Shown one piece after another: positions 15,675 to 23,410 of a stretch of DNA of 64,000 nucleotides. The notes under the pieces are model-generated. The model made no database searches. It was not told the origin of the DNA and worked only from the letters and a program-made list of their open reading frames with translations. Source of the stretch: Actinophytocola gossypii (GTDB lineage: Bacteria > Actinomycetota > Actinomycetes > Mycobacteriales > Pseudonocardiaceae); NCBI RefSeq assembly GCF_025165815.1, contig NZ_JAFFZE010000006.1:620001-684000 (forward strand), given 5' to 3'. Positions within the stretch are counted from its first letter, which is position 1. Each line of letters begins with the position of its first letter. A program made the translations under genes and the position numbers.

Positions 15675-17291
15675 ATGTCGCGGAAGATCGTCGCTGTGCT
15701 GGTCGCGCCCGTGCTCGTGGCGGGCGTCGCGCTCGGCGCCTCCCTGGTCGGCGGTGAGCCCGCCGCACCGCCGAGGGACGTGCTCGTCGTCCAGGCGAAC
15801 CTGCAGGACGCGATCCGGCCCGCCGACGCGCGGGACACCCGCGACCTGGACAACTTCGTGGACCGGCTGGCCGAGCGGGTGCCGGCGGCGCCGGACGCGC
15901 TGCTGCTGGCCGAGGTGCTCGACCGGGGCGCGCACCGGCTGGCGCACCGGCTGTCGGCGGAGTTCGACCAGCGGTACCGGGTCGTGGTCGCGCCGGGCCG
16001 GGACGCGTTCTCGGCGGACGGCTCGGTGCGGGAGACCGCGATCGTGGTCAACACCGGCACCCTGAACGTGGAGCGCGGCGCGTCCGGGTTCGAGCGGATC
16101 CAGAGCGAGGACCAGGCCTACGCGACCGTGCGGCAGGCCGGCTCGGACCGGCGGCTGCGGCTGGTGGCCGGGCACGTCGGCGGCGACCCGGCGGTGGCCG
16201 CCGAGGAGTTCCACCGGCTCGGCACCGACGGGGACGCGATCCCCGTCCTCGGCGTCGACCTGCGGCTCTCCCGGTGCGTGCTCGCCTACGACGAGGCGCC
16301 GGTGGACTGCGACCCGCAGGCGTTCTGGACCGCGATGACCGACACCCACGCCTACTCCGACGCCGCCTACGAGCTGGCGCTCGCCCAGGGCCTGCGGCAC
16401 AGCGGGTACGTGTTCACCCCGGGCGCGGTCGCCGCGGCCGGCGTGGACGACGGCCTGGTCGCCGGCGAGGAGTGCAAGGACGCCTACGACGCCGGCCGGT
16501 CGCGCACCACCCGCGGCGAGTGCCGCGCCGACTACTACGCGGACTCCCCGTTCACCTGGGCGAGGGTCGGCGCCCCGGAACCGGTCCGCCGCGTGGTGCT
16601 GCCGCGCGAGGTGTCGCTCGGCCACTGCGAGTTCGGCACCCGGGTCGGCGCGGTCGTCGTCCGGGTCGCCAACCGCACCGACTCGGCGGTGACCGACCAG
16701 GTGACCGCCACCGCCGCCGCGCCCATCGCCGTCGACCCGGCCGAGGCCGCTCTGACCGCCCCGCCCGGCGAGGCGCGGCGCGCGGTCGTGCGGGTGACCG
16801 CGCCGCAGGAGACCCCACCCGGCCGGCACCAGGTGACCGTCCGGGTCGGGCCGACGAGCACGGTCGTGCCGGTGGTCATCCCCGACGGGCCGTGCGTGGA
16901 GCCGGCGGTGTACGCGAGCAGCTTCAACCCCGGCCGCCCGCCGGAGGACGCGATCGACGGCGACATCAACACGTTCTGGCACTCCGAGTGGTCGCCGCCG
17001 CACCCGCTGCCGCAGTCGATCACGCTGAACCTGGGCTCGCCGACCACGGTGTCCGAGCTGCGCTACCAACCGAGGTTCGACGGCAACCTCAACGGCACGA
17101 TCAGGGAGTACGTGATCTACGTCAGCGTGGACGGCCGCTCGTTCACCGAGGTCACCAGCGGTACCTGGCCGGTGGACGCCAGGGAGAAGACCGCGACCTG
17201 GACGGCCACCGACGCCCGCTACGTCCGCCTGGAGGCGCACTCCGCCAGCGGCGGCTCCTACGCATCGGCCGCGGAGGTGACGGTGTCGTAG
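15675..17291 (+). CDS. Exported exonuclease/phosphatase-like protein with C-terminal discoidin (F5/8C, CBM32-like) domain
   Basis: A 538-residue protein starting at ATG 15675, 7 bases after AGGAGG. Residues 1-28 form a signal peptide. The next 280 residues have endonuclease/exonuclease/phosphatase-like landmarks (VVQANLQ, LLAEVL, VAGHVGGDP, DTHAYSDAAYELA), but several are loosely conserved, so activity is uncertain. A beta-sandwich linker (about 310-400, NEW3-like) precedes a discoidin domain (about 405-538: YASSFNPGRPPEDAIDGDINTFWHSEWS by position 16912-16992) that usually binds carbohydrate. It is probably co-transcribed with the Tat phosphatase. Confidence 0.65.
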   Translation: MSRKIVAVLVAPVLVAGVALGASLVGGEPAAPPRDVLVVQANLQDAIRPADARDTRDLDNFVDRLAERVPAAPDALLLAEVLDRGAHRLAHRLSAEFDQRYRVVVAPGRDAFSADGSVRETAIVVNTGTLNVERGASGFERIQSEDQAYATVRQAGSDRRLRLVAGHVGGDPAVAAEEFHRLGTDGDAIPVLGVDLRLSRCVLAYDEAPVDCDPQAFWTAMTDTHAYSDAAYELALAQGLRHSGYVFTPGAVAAAGVDDGLVAGEECKDAYDAGRSRTTRGECRADYYADSPFTWARVGAPEPVRRVVLPREVSLGHCEFGTRVGAVVVRVANRTDSAVTDQVTATAAAPIAVDPAEAALTAPPGEARRAVVRVTAPQETPPGRHQVTVRVGPTSTVVPVVIPDGPCVEPAVYASSFNPGRPPEDAIDGDINTFWHSEWSPPHPLPQSITLNLGSPTTVSELRYQPRFDGNLNGTIREYVIYVSVDGRSFTEVTSGTWPVDAREKTATWTATDARYVRLEAHSASGGSYASAAEVTVS

Positions 17292-17342
17292 CGCCCCCGG
17301 CGCTACCGCCGCGCTACCGATGAGGTGACGCCCCCCGCCATT

Positions 17343-17363
17343 GTCGAGTCCGCGGGACTCGAC
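17343..17363. promoter_or_regulatory. Perfect 9-bp inverted repeat abutting a ribosome binding site
   Basis: GTCGAGTCC at 17343-17351 and GGACTCGAC at 17355-17363 are exact reverse complements around GCG. The Shine-Dalgarno AAGGAG of the beta-helix gene starts 3 bases later at 17366. It could be an operator, a terminator for the upstream gene (stop 17291), or an RNA hairpin that affects translation. Confidence 0.5.
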
Positions 17364-17378
17364 GAAAGGAGTGGGCAG

Positions 17379-19349
17379 ATGGGGGGACCGAACCTCGTCC
17401 GGGGCATGGTGGTGGTCGTGGTGACCGGCGTCCTCGCCACCGGCGGCATCGTGTGGTGGCAGGCCGACGGGCCGGTCGACGGTCGACCGGTGGCGCGGAC
17501 GACCGGCGCGGCGGAGCTGCCCGACGTGGCGGAGCTGCCCGACCGGCCGCCGGCGCTCGACCTGAGCCAGGACAACCGCCGGGAGCCGCTGCCCGGCCTG
17601 CCGGACTGGTCGGCCGCCGGCTACCGGGAGGGCGCCGGCCTGCCCGGCGACGAGGACATCACCACCGACGCCGAGTGCGTGCTCACCCCGGACGAACTCG
17701 CGTCCGAGTACGCCGTGCGCCCCGACGACGGCGCCGACGACACGGACGGCTTCCAGCGCGCCATCGACGACGTCAGGGCCGACTGCTCGCCCGACGCCGG
17801 CTACGACGACCTGTCGCTGATCGAGCTGCCCGCGGGCGAGCTGGCGGTGTCCCGGCAGCTCTCCGTCGACGCGGACTACCTGGTGCTGCGCGGCGCGGGC
17901 GACGACCCGGCGACCGGCACCCGCGTGGTGTTCCGCCCGGACGAGAACACCCGCTACGACACGCTCACCGAGGACGGCGGCGACTGGGACGAGGACGGCA
18001 TGCGCCACGAGAGCGGCAAGGGCGGCTGGCTGTGGCCGGGCCGCGGCCTGTTCCGGGTGCAGTCCCGCGAGGTCGCCGAGGACTACCGGGAGGACCACGA
18101 GTCCGCGCCGGCCAACCGCCGGGACCTGTTCGAGGGCACGGTCAACGTGCACTGGAAGGCCGGCGTCGAGCTGACCGGCGAGGACGGCTTCGCCGCCAGG
18201 AAGGGCGACACCGTGGTACCGCTGGACGACTGGTCCGACGAGTTCCGGGTCGGCGGCTACGTCAACATCCGCGCGGCGAACACCGTTCGGTTCTACGAGG
18301 AGCAGCAGGCCCTGCCCACCGACCACGACCTGCGGAACATCCACATGCGACAGCAGATCTTCGAGATCACCGCCGTCGACGAGGACGCCGAGACGATCAC
18401 GCTGGACAAGCCGCTCGAGTTCGACGTCCCGATCGACTCCACCTCGGACGGATCGGCGGAGATCGACGGCAAGACCTACGAGTCGAAGGCGTCCCCGCTC
18501 GTCGACCCGGTGCTGGGCGTCGGCCTGGAGAACCTGTTCCTCACCCAGGTCGTCGACGGCCACGACCCGAGCGAGGCGACCCACGACTACGGCAACCTCT
18601 CGCCGGCCGACCAACTGCACGGCATCGTGTTCAAGTGGGCGGTCAACGGCTGGGTCCGGGGCGTCACGACGTACCTGACCGGCTCGCACCCGGTGGTCAC
18701 CGAGGAGGCGAAGAACCTGCGGATCGAGGGGAACCGCTTCGTCGGCTCGTGGAACAAGGGCAAGGGCGGCAACGGCTACCTGCGCGGATCGCGGGTGTGG
18801 GACTCGGTCTACGCCGGCAACGTGCTGCGCGGCCTGCGCCACTTCACCTTCCAGTGGTCGGCGTCGGGCAACGTGTTCATCGGCAACGACACCGACTCCG
18901 ACGTGAACCTGCACGGCGGGTGGGAGCGGCACAACCTCGTCGAGCTGAACACCGTCGCGGTGCCCTACGAGCACCGCCCGGGGAACTGCTCGACCCACTG
19001 CGGCGGCGAGTCCGGCGAAACCGGGGACGACTCTGCCTGGTACCCGATCTGGTGGGGTGCTGGCAGGAAGGCGGTGAAGTGGTCCGGCGCCACCGGCCCG
19101 AGGAACGTCTTCTTCAACAACACGATGAGCAAGCAGGAGACCGAGGGCGGGGAGTTCACCCCCTACTACGACTCCGGGAACACGATCCTGCGGTTCGGCT
19201 GGGACGGGTCCGGCTACCGGCACCTGACCAGCGACGGCGAGCCGATCGAGGACTGGGCCGGCCACGAGCGCACCGACTTCACCGGCGACGGCGTCGACAC
19301 CTCGCTGACCGACGACGGCCCGTCCCTGTTCCTGGCCGAGCCGCGGTGA
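17379..19349 (+). CDS. Membrane-anchored or secreted parallel beta-helix protein
   Basis: A 656-residue protein. An uncleaved or cleaved N-terminal hydrophobic segment (GMVVVVVTGVLATGGIVWW, about residues 9-28) leads to a large right-handed beta-helix-like region with pectate-lyase-superfamily character: an N-terminal DDGADDTDGFQRAID cap, VLRGAGDD, and later repeated turns such as NLRIEGNRFVGS, AGNVLRGLRHFTFQW and GNVFIGNDTDSDVNLHGG. ATG 17379 has AAGGAG 7 bases upstream. A polysaccharide-binding, lyase or hydrolase role is likely, but no catalytic set is identified. Confidence 0.65.
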   Translation: MGGPNLVRGMVVVVVTGVLATGGIVWWQADGPVDGRPVARTTGAAELPDVAELPDRPPALDLSQDNRREPLPGLPDWSAAGYREGAGLPGDEDITTDAECVLTPDELASEYAVRPDDGADDTDGFQRAIDDVRADCSPDAGYDDLSLIELPAGELAVSRQLSVDADYLVLRGAGDDPATGTRVVFRPDENTRYDTLTEDGGDWDEDGMRHESGKGGWLWPGRGLFRVQSREVAEDYREDHESAPANRRDLFEGTVNVHWKAGVELTGEDGFAARKGDTVVPLDDWSDEFRVGGYVNIRAANTVRFYEEQQALPTDHDLRNIHMRQQIFEITAVDEDAETITLDKPLEFDVPIDSTSDGSAEIDGKTYESKASPLVDPVLGVGLENLFLTQVVDGHDPSEATHDYGNLSPADQLHGIVFKWAVNGWVRGVTTYLTGSHPVVTEEAKNLRIEGNRFVGSWNKGKGGNGYLRGSRVWDSVYAGNVLRGLRHFTFQWSASGNVFIGNDTDSDVNLHGGWERHNLVELNTVAVPYEHRPGNCSTHCGGESGETGDDSAWYPIWWGAGRKAVKWSGATGPRNVFFNNTMSKQETEGGEFTPYYDSGNTILRFGWDGSGYRHLTSDGEPIEDWAGHERTDFTGDGVDTSLTDDGPSLFLAEPR

Positions 19350-19400
19350 CGTCCGCTCGTCGTTGATGTTCGGCGGCGTCGAGCACCGGTCGAGTGATCT

Positions 19401-19428
19401 TGGTGCGTGCCGGGCCCGGCACGCACCA
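19401..19428. terminator. 28-bp perfect palindrome, likely transcription terminator
   Basis: Bases 19401-19428 form an uninterrupted perfect palindrome: the arm TGGTGCGTGCCGGG is followed immediately by its reverse complement, with GGGCCC at the centre. It starts 52 bases after the beta-helix stop codon and 132 bases before pabAB. As RNA it gives a 12-bp stem with a 4-base loop. No T-tract follows, which is common for actinobacterial terminators. A large operator is the alternative. Confidence 0.6.
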
Positions 19429-19560
19429 TGGAGGCATCCTGGCCGGTGGCGGGAGCGTTGGCCCACGTCACCGGCCAGTCCCATGCCCGTGACCGAGCAC
19501 TCCTTGCGCCGGCCGCGCGGCATCGGTCAGGCTGCTGGTCGGCGGCCTACGAGGTGGTGG

Positions 19561-21534
19561 ATGCGCACCCTGATCATCGACAACCACGACTCGTTCACCC
19601 ACAACCTCGTGCACCTCGTGGGGTCACTCACCGGGGTCGATCCGGTCGTGGTGCGCAACGACGAGCCGGTGGGGGACCTCGCCGGGTTCGACCGCGTGGT
19701 CATCTCGCCGGGCCCCGGCCGGCCGGAGCGGGCCAGGGACTTCGGGGTCTGCGCGGACGTGATCCGCCGCTCCCCGGTACCGGTGCTCGGCGTGTGCCTG
19801 GGCCACCAGGGCATCTGCCACGTCTACGGCGGCACGGTCGGGCCGGCGCCCGAGGTGCGGCACGGGCTGCTGTCGGACGTGCGGCACGACGGAACGGGTC
19901 TCTTCGCCGGCGTGCCGTCGCCGTTCCCGGTGGTGCGGTACCACTCGCTCGCCGTGACCAGGGTGTCGGACGTGCTGGAGACCCTGGCGGTCGCCGACGA
20001 CGGCGTCGTGATGGCGGTGCGGCACCGGGAGCTGCCGCGCTGGGGCGTGCAGTTCCACCCGGAGTCCGTGCTGACCACGCACGGCGAGCGGGTGCTCGGG
20101 AACTTCCTCGGCCGGCACGGCACGGTCGTCGCGGGCCGGCGGACGACCGTCGACCGGCGCCCGGTCGTACCGCACCGGCGGGTGGAGCTGGACGTCGACG
20201 CGGAGGCGGTGTTCGACGCGCTGCACCGGGACGCGGAGTGGGCGTTCTGGCTGGACAGCGCGGACGGCGGCCGGTTCTCGTTCCTCGGTGACGCGAGCGG
20301 GCCGCGGGCGCGGGTGGCCACCGCGGACGTGTCGGCCGGCACGGTCACCGTGCGGTCCGGGTCCGGCGACCGGGTGGTCCACACGCCGTTCCTGGACTGG
20401 GTGGACGGCGACCTGCGCGCGCACCGGGCCTCCAGCGCCGGACTGCCGTTCGACTTCGCGCTCGGCTGGATCGGGTACCTCGGGTACGAGCTGAAGGGCG
20501 AGTGCGGAGCGGTGAACGCGCACCGCTCGGAGCGGCCGGACGCGACGATGATCTTCGCGGACCGCGCGGTCGTGGTCGACCACGCGGAGCACGCGGTGTA
20601 CCTGCTGTCCCTGGAGCCCGACGACGAGTGGTTCGACCGCACCGAGGCCACCCTGCGCGGCCTCACCCCACCCGGCGAGGCCGAGGTCACCCCCGAGGTC
20701 GGCACCCTGCGCGCGCGGCACGGGCGCGCCGCCTACCTCGACCTGGTCGCCGAGTGCCAGCGGGAGATCACCGAGGGGGAGACCTACGAGGTCTGCCTCA
20801 CCAACCAGCTCACCGCGGACGGCAAGCTCGACCCGTGGCAGGGCTACCGGGTGCTGCGCCGGCGGAACCCGGAGCCGTTCTGCGCGCTGCTGCGACTCGG
20901 GGAGCGCAGCGTGCTCAGCGCGTCGCCGGAGCGGTTCCTGCGGGTGTCCTCGGCCGGGGTGGCCGAGTCCAGGCCGATCAAGGGCACCCGCCCGCGCGGG
21001 GCCACGCCCGCCGCCGACGAGCGGCTGCGCGCCGAGCTGGCGACCAGCCGCAAGGACCGCGCCGAGAACCTGATGATCGTCGACCTGGTCCGCAACGACC
21101 TGGGCCGGGTCGCCGAGCCGGGGTCGGTGACCGTCGACGAACTGTTCGCGGTGGAGACGCACCCGACCGTGCACCAGCTCGTGTCGACCGTCCGGGCCAG
21201 ACTGCGGCCCGACCGCGGCGCCGTGGACTGCGTCCGGGCCGCGTTCCCCGGCGGCTCGATGACCGGCGCGCCCAAGGCCCGCACCATGGAGATCATCGAC
21301 CGCCTCGAGGGGGGCCCGCGAGGTGTGTACTCCGGCGCGCTGGGGTACTTCTCCCGGTGCGGCGCGGCGGACTTCGGGATGGTCATCCGCACCCTCGTGG
21401 TCGAGCCGGACCGGGTGTCCTACGGTGTTGGCGGCGCGGTCATCGCATTGTCCGATCCGGACGGCGAGGTCGCCGAGACCGCGGTGAAGGCCGCACCCCT
21501 CCTCCGGCTGCTCGACCAGGAGTTCCCTGCATGA
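19561..21534 (+). CDS. pabAB: Aminodeoxychorismate synthase, fused glutaminase and synthase subunits
   Basis: A 657-residue fusion. Residues 1-195 are a class I glutamine amidotransferase: nucleophile Cys79 in LGVCLGHQGI and the catalytic His in QFHPES. Residues 210-657 are a chorismate-binding synthase. The motif PIKGT (Lys474) identifies aminodeoxychorismate synthase rather than anthranilate synthase, which has PIAGT. It makes 4-amino-4-deoxychorismate, the p-aminobenzoate precursor for folate. ATG 19561 follows GAGGTGG. No pabC lyase lies next to it. Fused forms also occur in antibiotic clusters, but nothing here ties it to one. The nitronate monooxygenase start overlaps its stop. Confidence 0.92.
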   Translation: MRTLIIDNHDSFTHNLVHLVGSLTGVDPVVVRNDEPVGDLAGFDRVVISPGPGRPERARDFGVCADVIRRSPVPVLGVCLGHQGICHVYGGTVGPAPEVRHGLLSDVRHDGTGLFAGVPSPFPVVRYHSLAVTRVSDVLETLAVADDGVVMAVRHRELPRWGVQFHPESVLTTHGERVLGNFLGRHGTVVAGRRTTVDRRPVVPHRRVELDVDAEAVFDALHRDAEWAFWLDSADGGRFSFLGDASGPRARVATADVSAGTVTVRSGSGDRVVHTPFLDWVDGDLRAHRASSAGLPFDFALGWIGYLGYELKGECGAVNAHRSERPDATMIFADRAVVVDHAEHAVYLLSLEPDDEWFDRTEATLRGLTPPGEAEVTPEVGTLRARHGRAAYLDLVAECQREITEGETYEVCLTNQLTADGKLDPWQGYRVLRRRNPEPFCALLRLGERSVLSASPERFLRVSSAGVAESRPIKGTRPRGATPAADERLRAELATSRKDRAENLMIVDLVRNDLGRVAEPGSVTVDELFAVETHPTVHQLVSTVRARLRPDRGAVDCVRAAFPGGSMTGAPKARTMEIIDRLEGGPRGVYSGALGYFSRCGAADFGMVIRTLVVEPDRVSYGVGGAVIALSDPDGEVAETAVKAAPLLRLLDQEFPA

Positions 21535-22568
21535 TCCTCGACGACCTGACCCAGCCGGTCGTGCAGGCGCCGATGGCCGGTGGGCCGTCGACGCCCGAGC
21601 TGGCCGCCGCCGTCTCCGACGCGGGCGGCCTCGGCTTCCTCGCCGCCGGCTACCTCACCGCCGACGCGGTGCGCGCGCAGGTCAGAGCCACCAGGGAGCT
21701 GACCGCCGAGCCGTTCGGCGTCAACGTCTTCGTGCCCGACACGTCCCAGGTGGACGGTGACGCCCTGGCCACGTACCGCGATCGCCTGACCGCCGAGGCC
21801 CGCCGGTACGGCGTCCAGCTCGGCGAGCCGGCGGACGACGACGACGGCTGGGCCGGCAAGCTCGCGGTCGTCCGCGAGGAGCGCGTGCCGGTGGTCAGCT
21901 TCACCTTCGGCTGCCCCGACCCCACCGTGCTCGCCGAACTCCGCGAGGCCGGCTGCGCGACCGTGGTCACCGTCACCTCCGCCGGCGAGGCCCGCACCGC
22001 CGTCGCCGCCGGAGCCGACGCGCTCTGCGTGCAGGGCACCGAGGCCGGCGGCCACCGCGCCACCTTCACCAACACCGACCCCATCGACGACACCGCACTG
22101 CTCCCGCTGCTGCGCCAGGTCTCCGCCGCCGTGCCGGTGCCGCTGATCGCCGCCGGCGGCCTGTCCAGCGGCCGGGACGTCGCCGCCGTCCTGGTCGCCG
22201 GTGCGCGGGCCGCCCAACTCGGCACGATGTTCCTGCCCTGCCCCGAGGCCGGCACGAACCCGCCGCACCGCGCCGCGATCGCCGGCGACTGCCGCACCGC
22301 GGTGACCCGCGCGTTCAGCGGCCGCCCCGCGCGCGGCCTGGTCAACCGCTTCCTCACCGACCACTCCGACGCCGCGCCGGCCGCGTACCCGCACGTGCAC
22401 CACCTGACCAAGGCGCTGCGCCGGGCCGGCGACCCGGAGACCATGTCCCTGTGGGCCGGGCAGGCCCACGAGTTCGCCCGCGCCGTCCCGGCCGCCGACC
22501 TGGTCCGCGAACTGGGCGACGGGGCCCGCGCGGCACTCGCGGAGACCGCCCGCCGCTGGCCGGGCTGA
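21531..22568 (+). CDS. Nitronate monooxygenase (2-nitropropane dioxygenase family)
   Basis: A 345-residue FMN-dependent TIM-barrel enzyme. Landmarks are the N-terminal PVVQAPMAGGPSTPELAAAVS, the central CVQGTEAGGHRAT and the phosphate-binding LIAAGGLSSGRDVAAVLVAGA followed by AQLGTMFL. It would oxidise alkyl nitronates such as propionate 3-nitronate, a detoxification role. ATG 21531 overlaps the pabAB stop by 4 bases, so the two are co-translated although no metabolic link is obvious. Confidence 0.88.
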   Translation: MILDDLTQPVVQAPMAGGPSTPELAAAVSDAGGLGFLAAGYLTADAVRAQVRATRELTAEPFGVNVFVPDTSQVDGDALATYRDRLTAEARRYGVQLGEPADDDDGWAGKLAVVREERVPVVSFTFGCPDPTVLAELREAGCATVVTVTSAGEARTAVAAGADALCVQGTEAGGHRATFTNTDPIDDTALLPLLRQVSAAVPVPLIAAGGLSSGRDVAAVLVAGARAAQLGTMFLPCPEAGTNPPHRAAIAGDCRTAVTRAFSGRPARGLVNRFLTDHSDAAPAAYPHVHHLTKALRRAGDPETMSLWAGQAHEFARAVPAADLVRELGDGARAALAETARRWPG

Positions 22569-22661
22569 GTTCCGTTTGGTGAACCCTGCGCATGATCCAG
22601 TCGGATCGGGGTGGTAGAAAACCTCGTTCCCTGTCGGAGCCTCTAATCCCCGGAGCTGAAC

Positions 22662-23360
22662 GTGCGCCGTACCACCACAGTTGCCAGAGCCGTACTGACC
22701 GCCGCCTTCGCCTCGACCGCCCTGCTCGGCGTCGCCGGCGTCGCGGCCGCGACCCCCGACCGGACCCCGCAGGCCGGTGACGACCGCGCGACCGTCCACG
22801 AGGGCAACGTCGTCGGCAAGCACTGCGCCGACCTCTTCCCCGGCAGCTCGGACGTCACCGGTCTGCTGCGCACCGAGGTGGACGGCTCGAACACCTACCT
22901 CGACGTCACCGGCACGGACGGCGTCGACGTCGCCGGCGTGATCGTCAAGGGTGGGCCGGCGTACAACGTGTACGCGCCGGGCGACCTCGGCGAGCTGCCC
23001 TGGCTCGACCTGCACTCGCCGCTGGTGCCGAGCGGCAAGCCGGCGCAGATCAGCCACTGGTTCGCCTGCGGCGTCGAGTCCGGCGAGACCACCACCCAGC
23101 CGAGCACCCCCGACCAGGAGCCGCCGGTCGACGAGGAGGAGCCGCCGGCCAAGGGCGAGGAGCCTTCCGCGCCGGGCGACGCGGAGGAGCCGACCGTCGA
23201 CGACGGCAAGGACGGCAACGACGTCGAGCCGGTGGCCGACGAGGAGGAGCTGGCCGCGACCGGGTTCGACGGCGGCTGGCTGATCGCGCTCGGCGCCGCA
23301 CTGCTGCTCGGCGGCGGCGCGCTGCTGCTCGTGCTGCGCACCCGAGGCGCCCGCCAGTAA
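22662..23360 (+). CDS. Sortase-anchored cell-wall protein (LAATG motif)
   Basis: A 232-residue exported protein. A signal peptide (1-28) is followed by a small globular domain with two cysteines (KHCADLF and WFACGV) and then a Pro/Glu/Asp-rich acidic spacer (about 145-200). The C-terminus is a complete sorting signal: LAATG, a hydrophobic span (WLIALGAALLLGGGALLLVL) and the basic tail RTRGARQ. LAxTG is the recognition motif of class E sortases in high-GC actinobacteria. The sortase itself is not in the window. The globular domain is not recognised. Confidence 0.75.
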   Translation: MRRTTTVARAVLTAAFASTALLGVAGVAAATPDRTPQAGDDRATVHEGNVVGKHCADLFPGSSDVTGLLRTEVDGSNTYLDVTGTDGVDVAGVIVKGGPAYNVYAPGDLGELPWLDLHSPLVPSGKPAQISHWFACGVESGETTTQPSTPDQEPPVDEEEPPAKGEEPSAPGDAEEPTVDDGKDGNDVEPVADEEELAATGFDGGWLIALGAALLLGGGALLLVLRTRGARQ

Positions 23361-23398
23361 TACGAGGCCACCGCACCCGGCACGCGGTCCCGGCACCA

Positions 23399-23404
23399 TA
23401 TCGT
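23399..23404 (+). promoter_or_regulatory. TATCGT -10 box 6 bases before the decarboxylase ATG
   Basis: TATCGT, then GGCAGC, then ATG 23411, with no ribosome site. This fits the leaderless promoter arrangement found repeatedly in the window. Confidence 0.45.
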
Positions 23405-23410
23405 GGCAGC

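Noticed and set aside
15573-19523. 1316-codon open frame on the minus strand
   Set aside because: It is a shadow of three well-supported plus-strand exported-protein genes; the translation is low-complexity and matches no family, as expected in GC-rich DNA.
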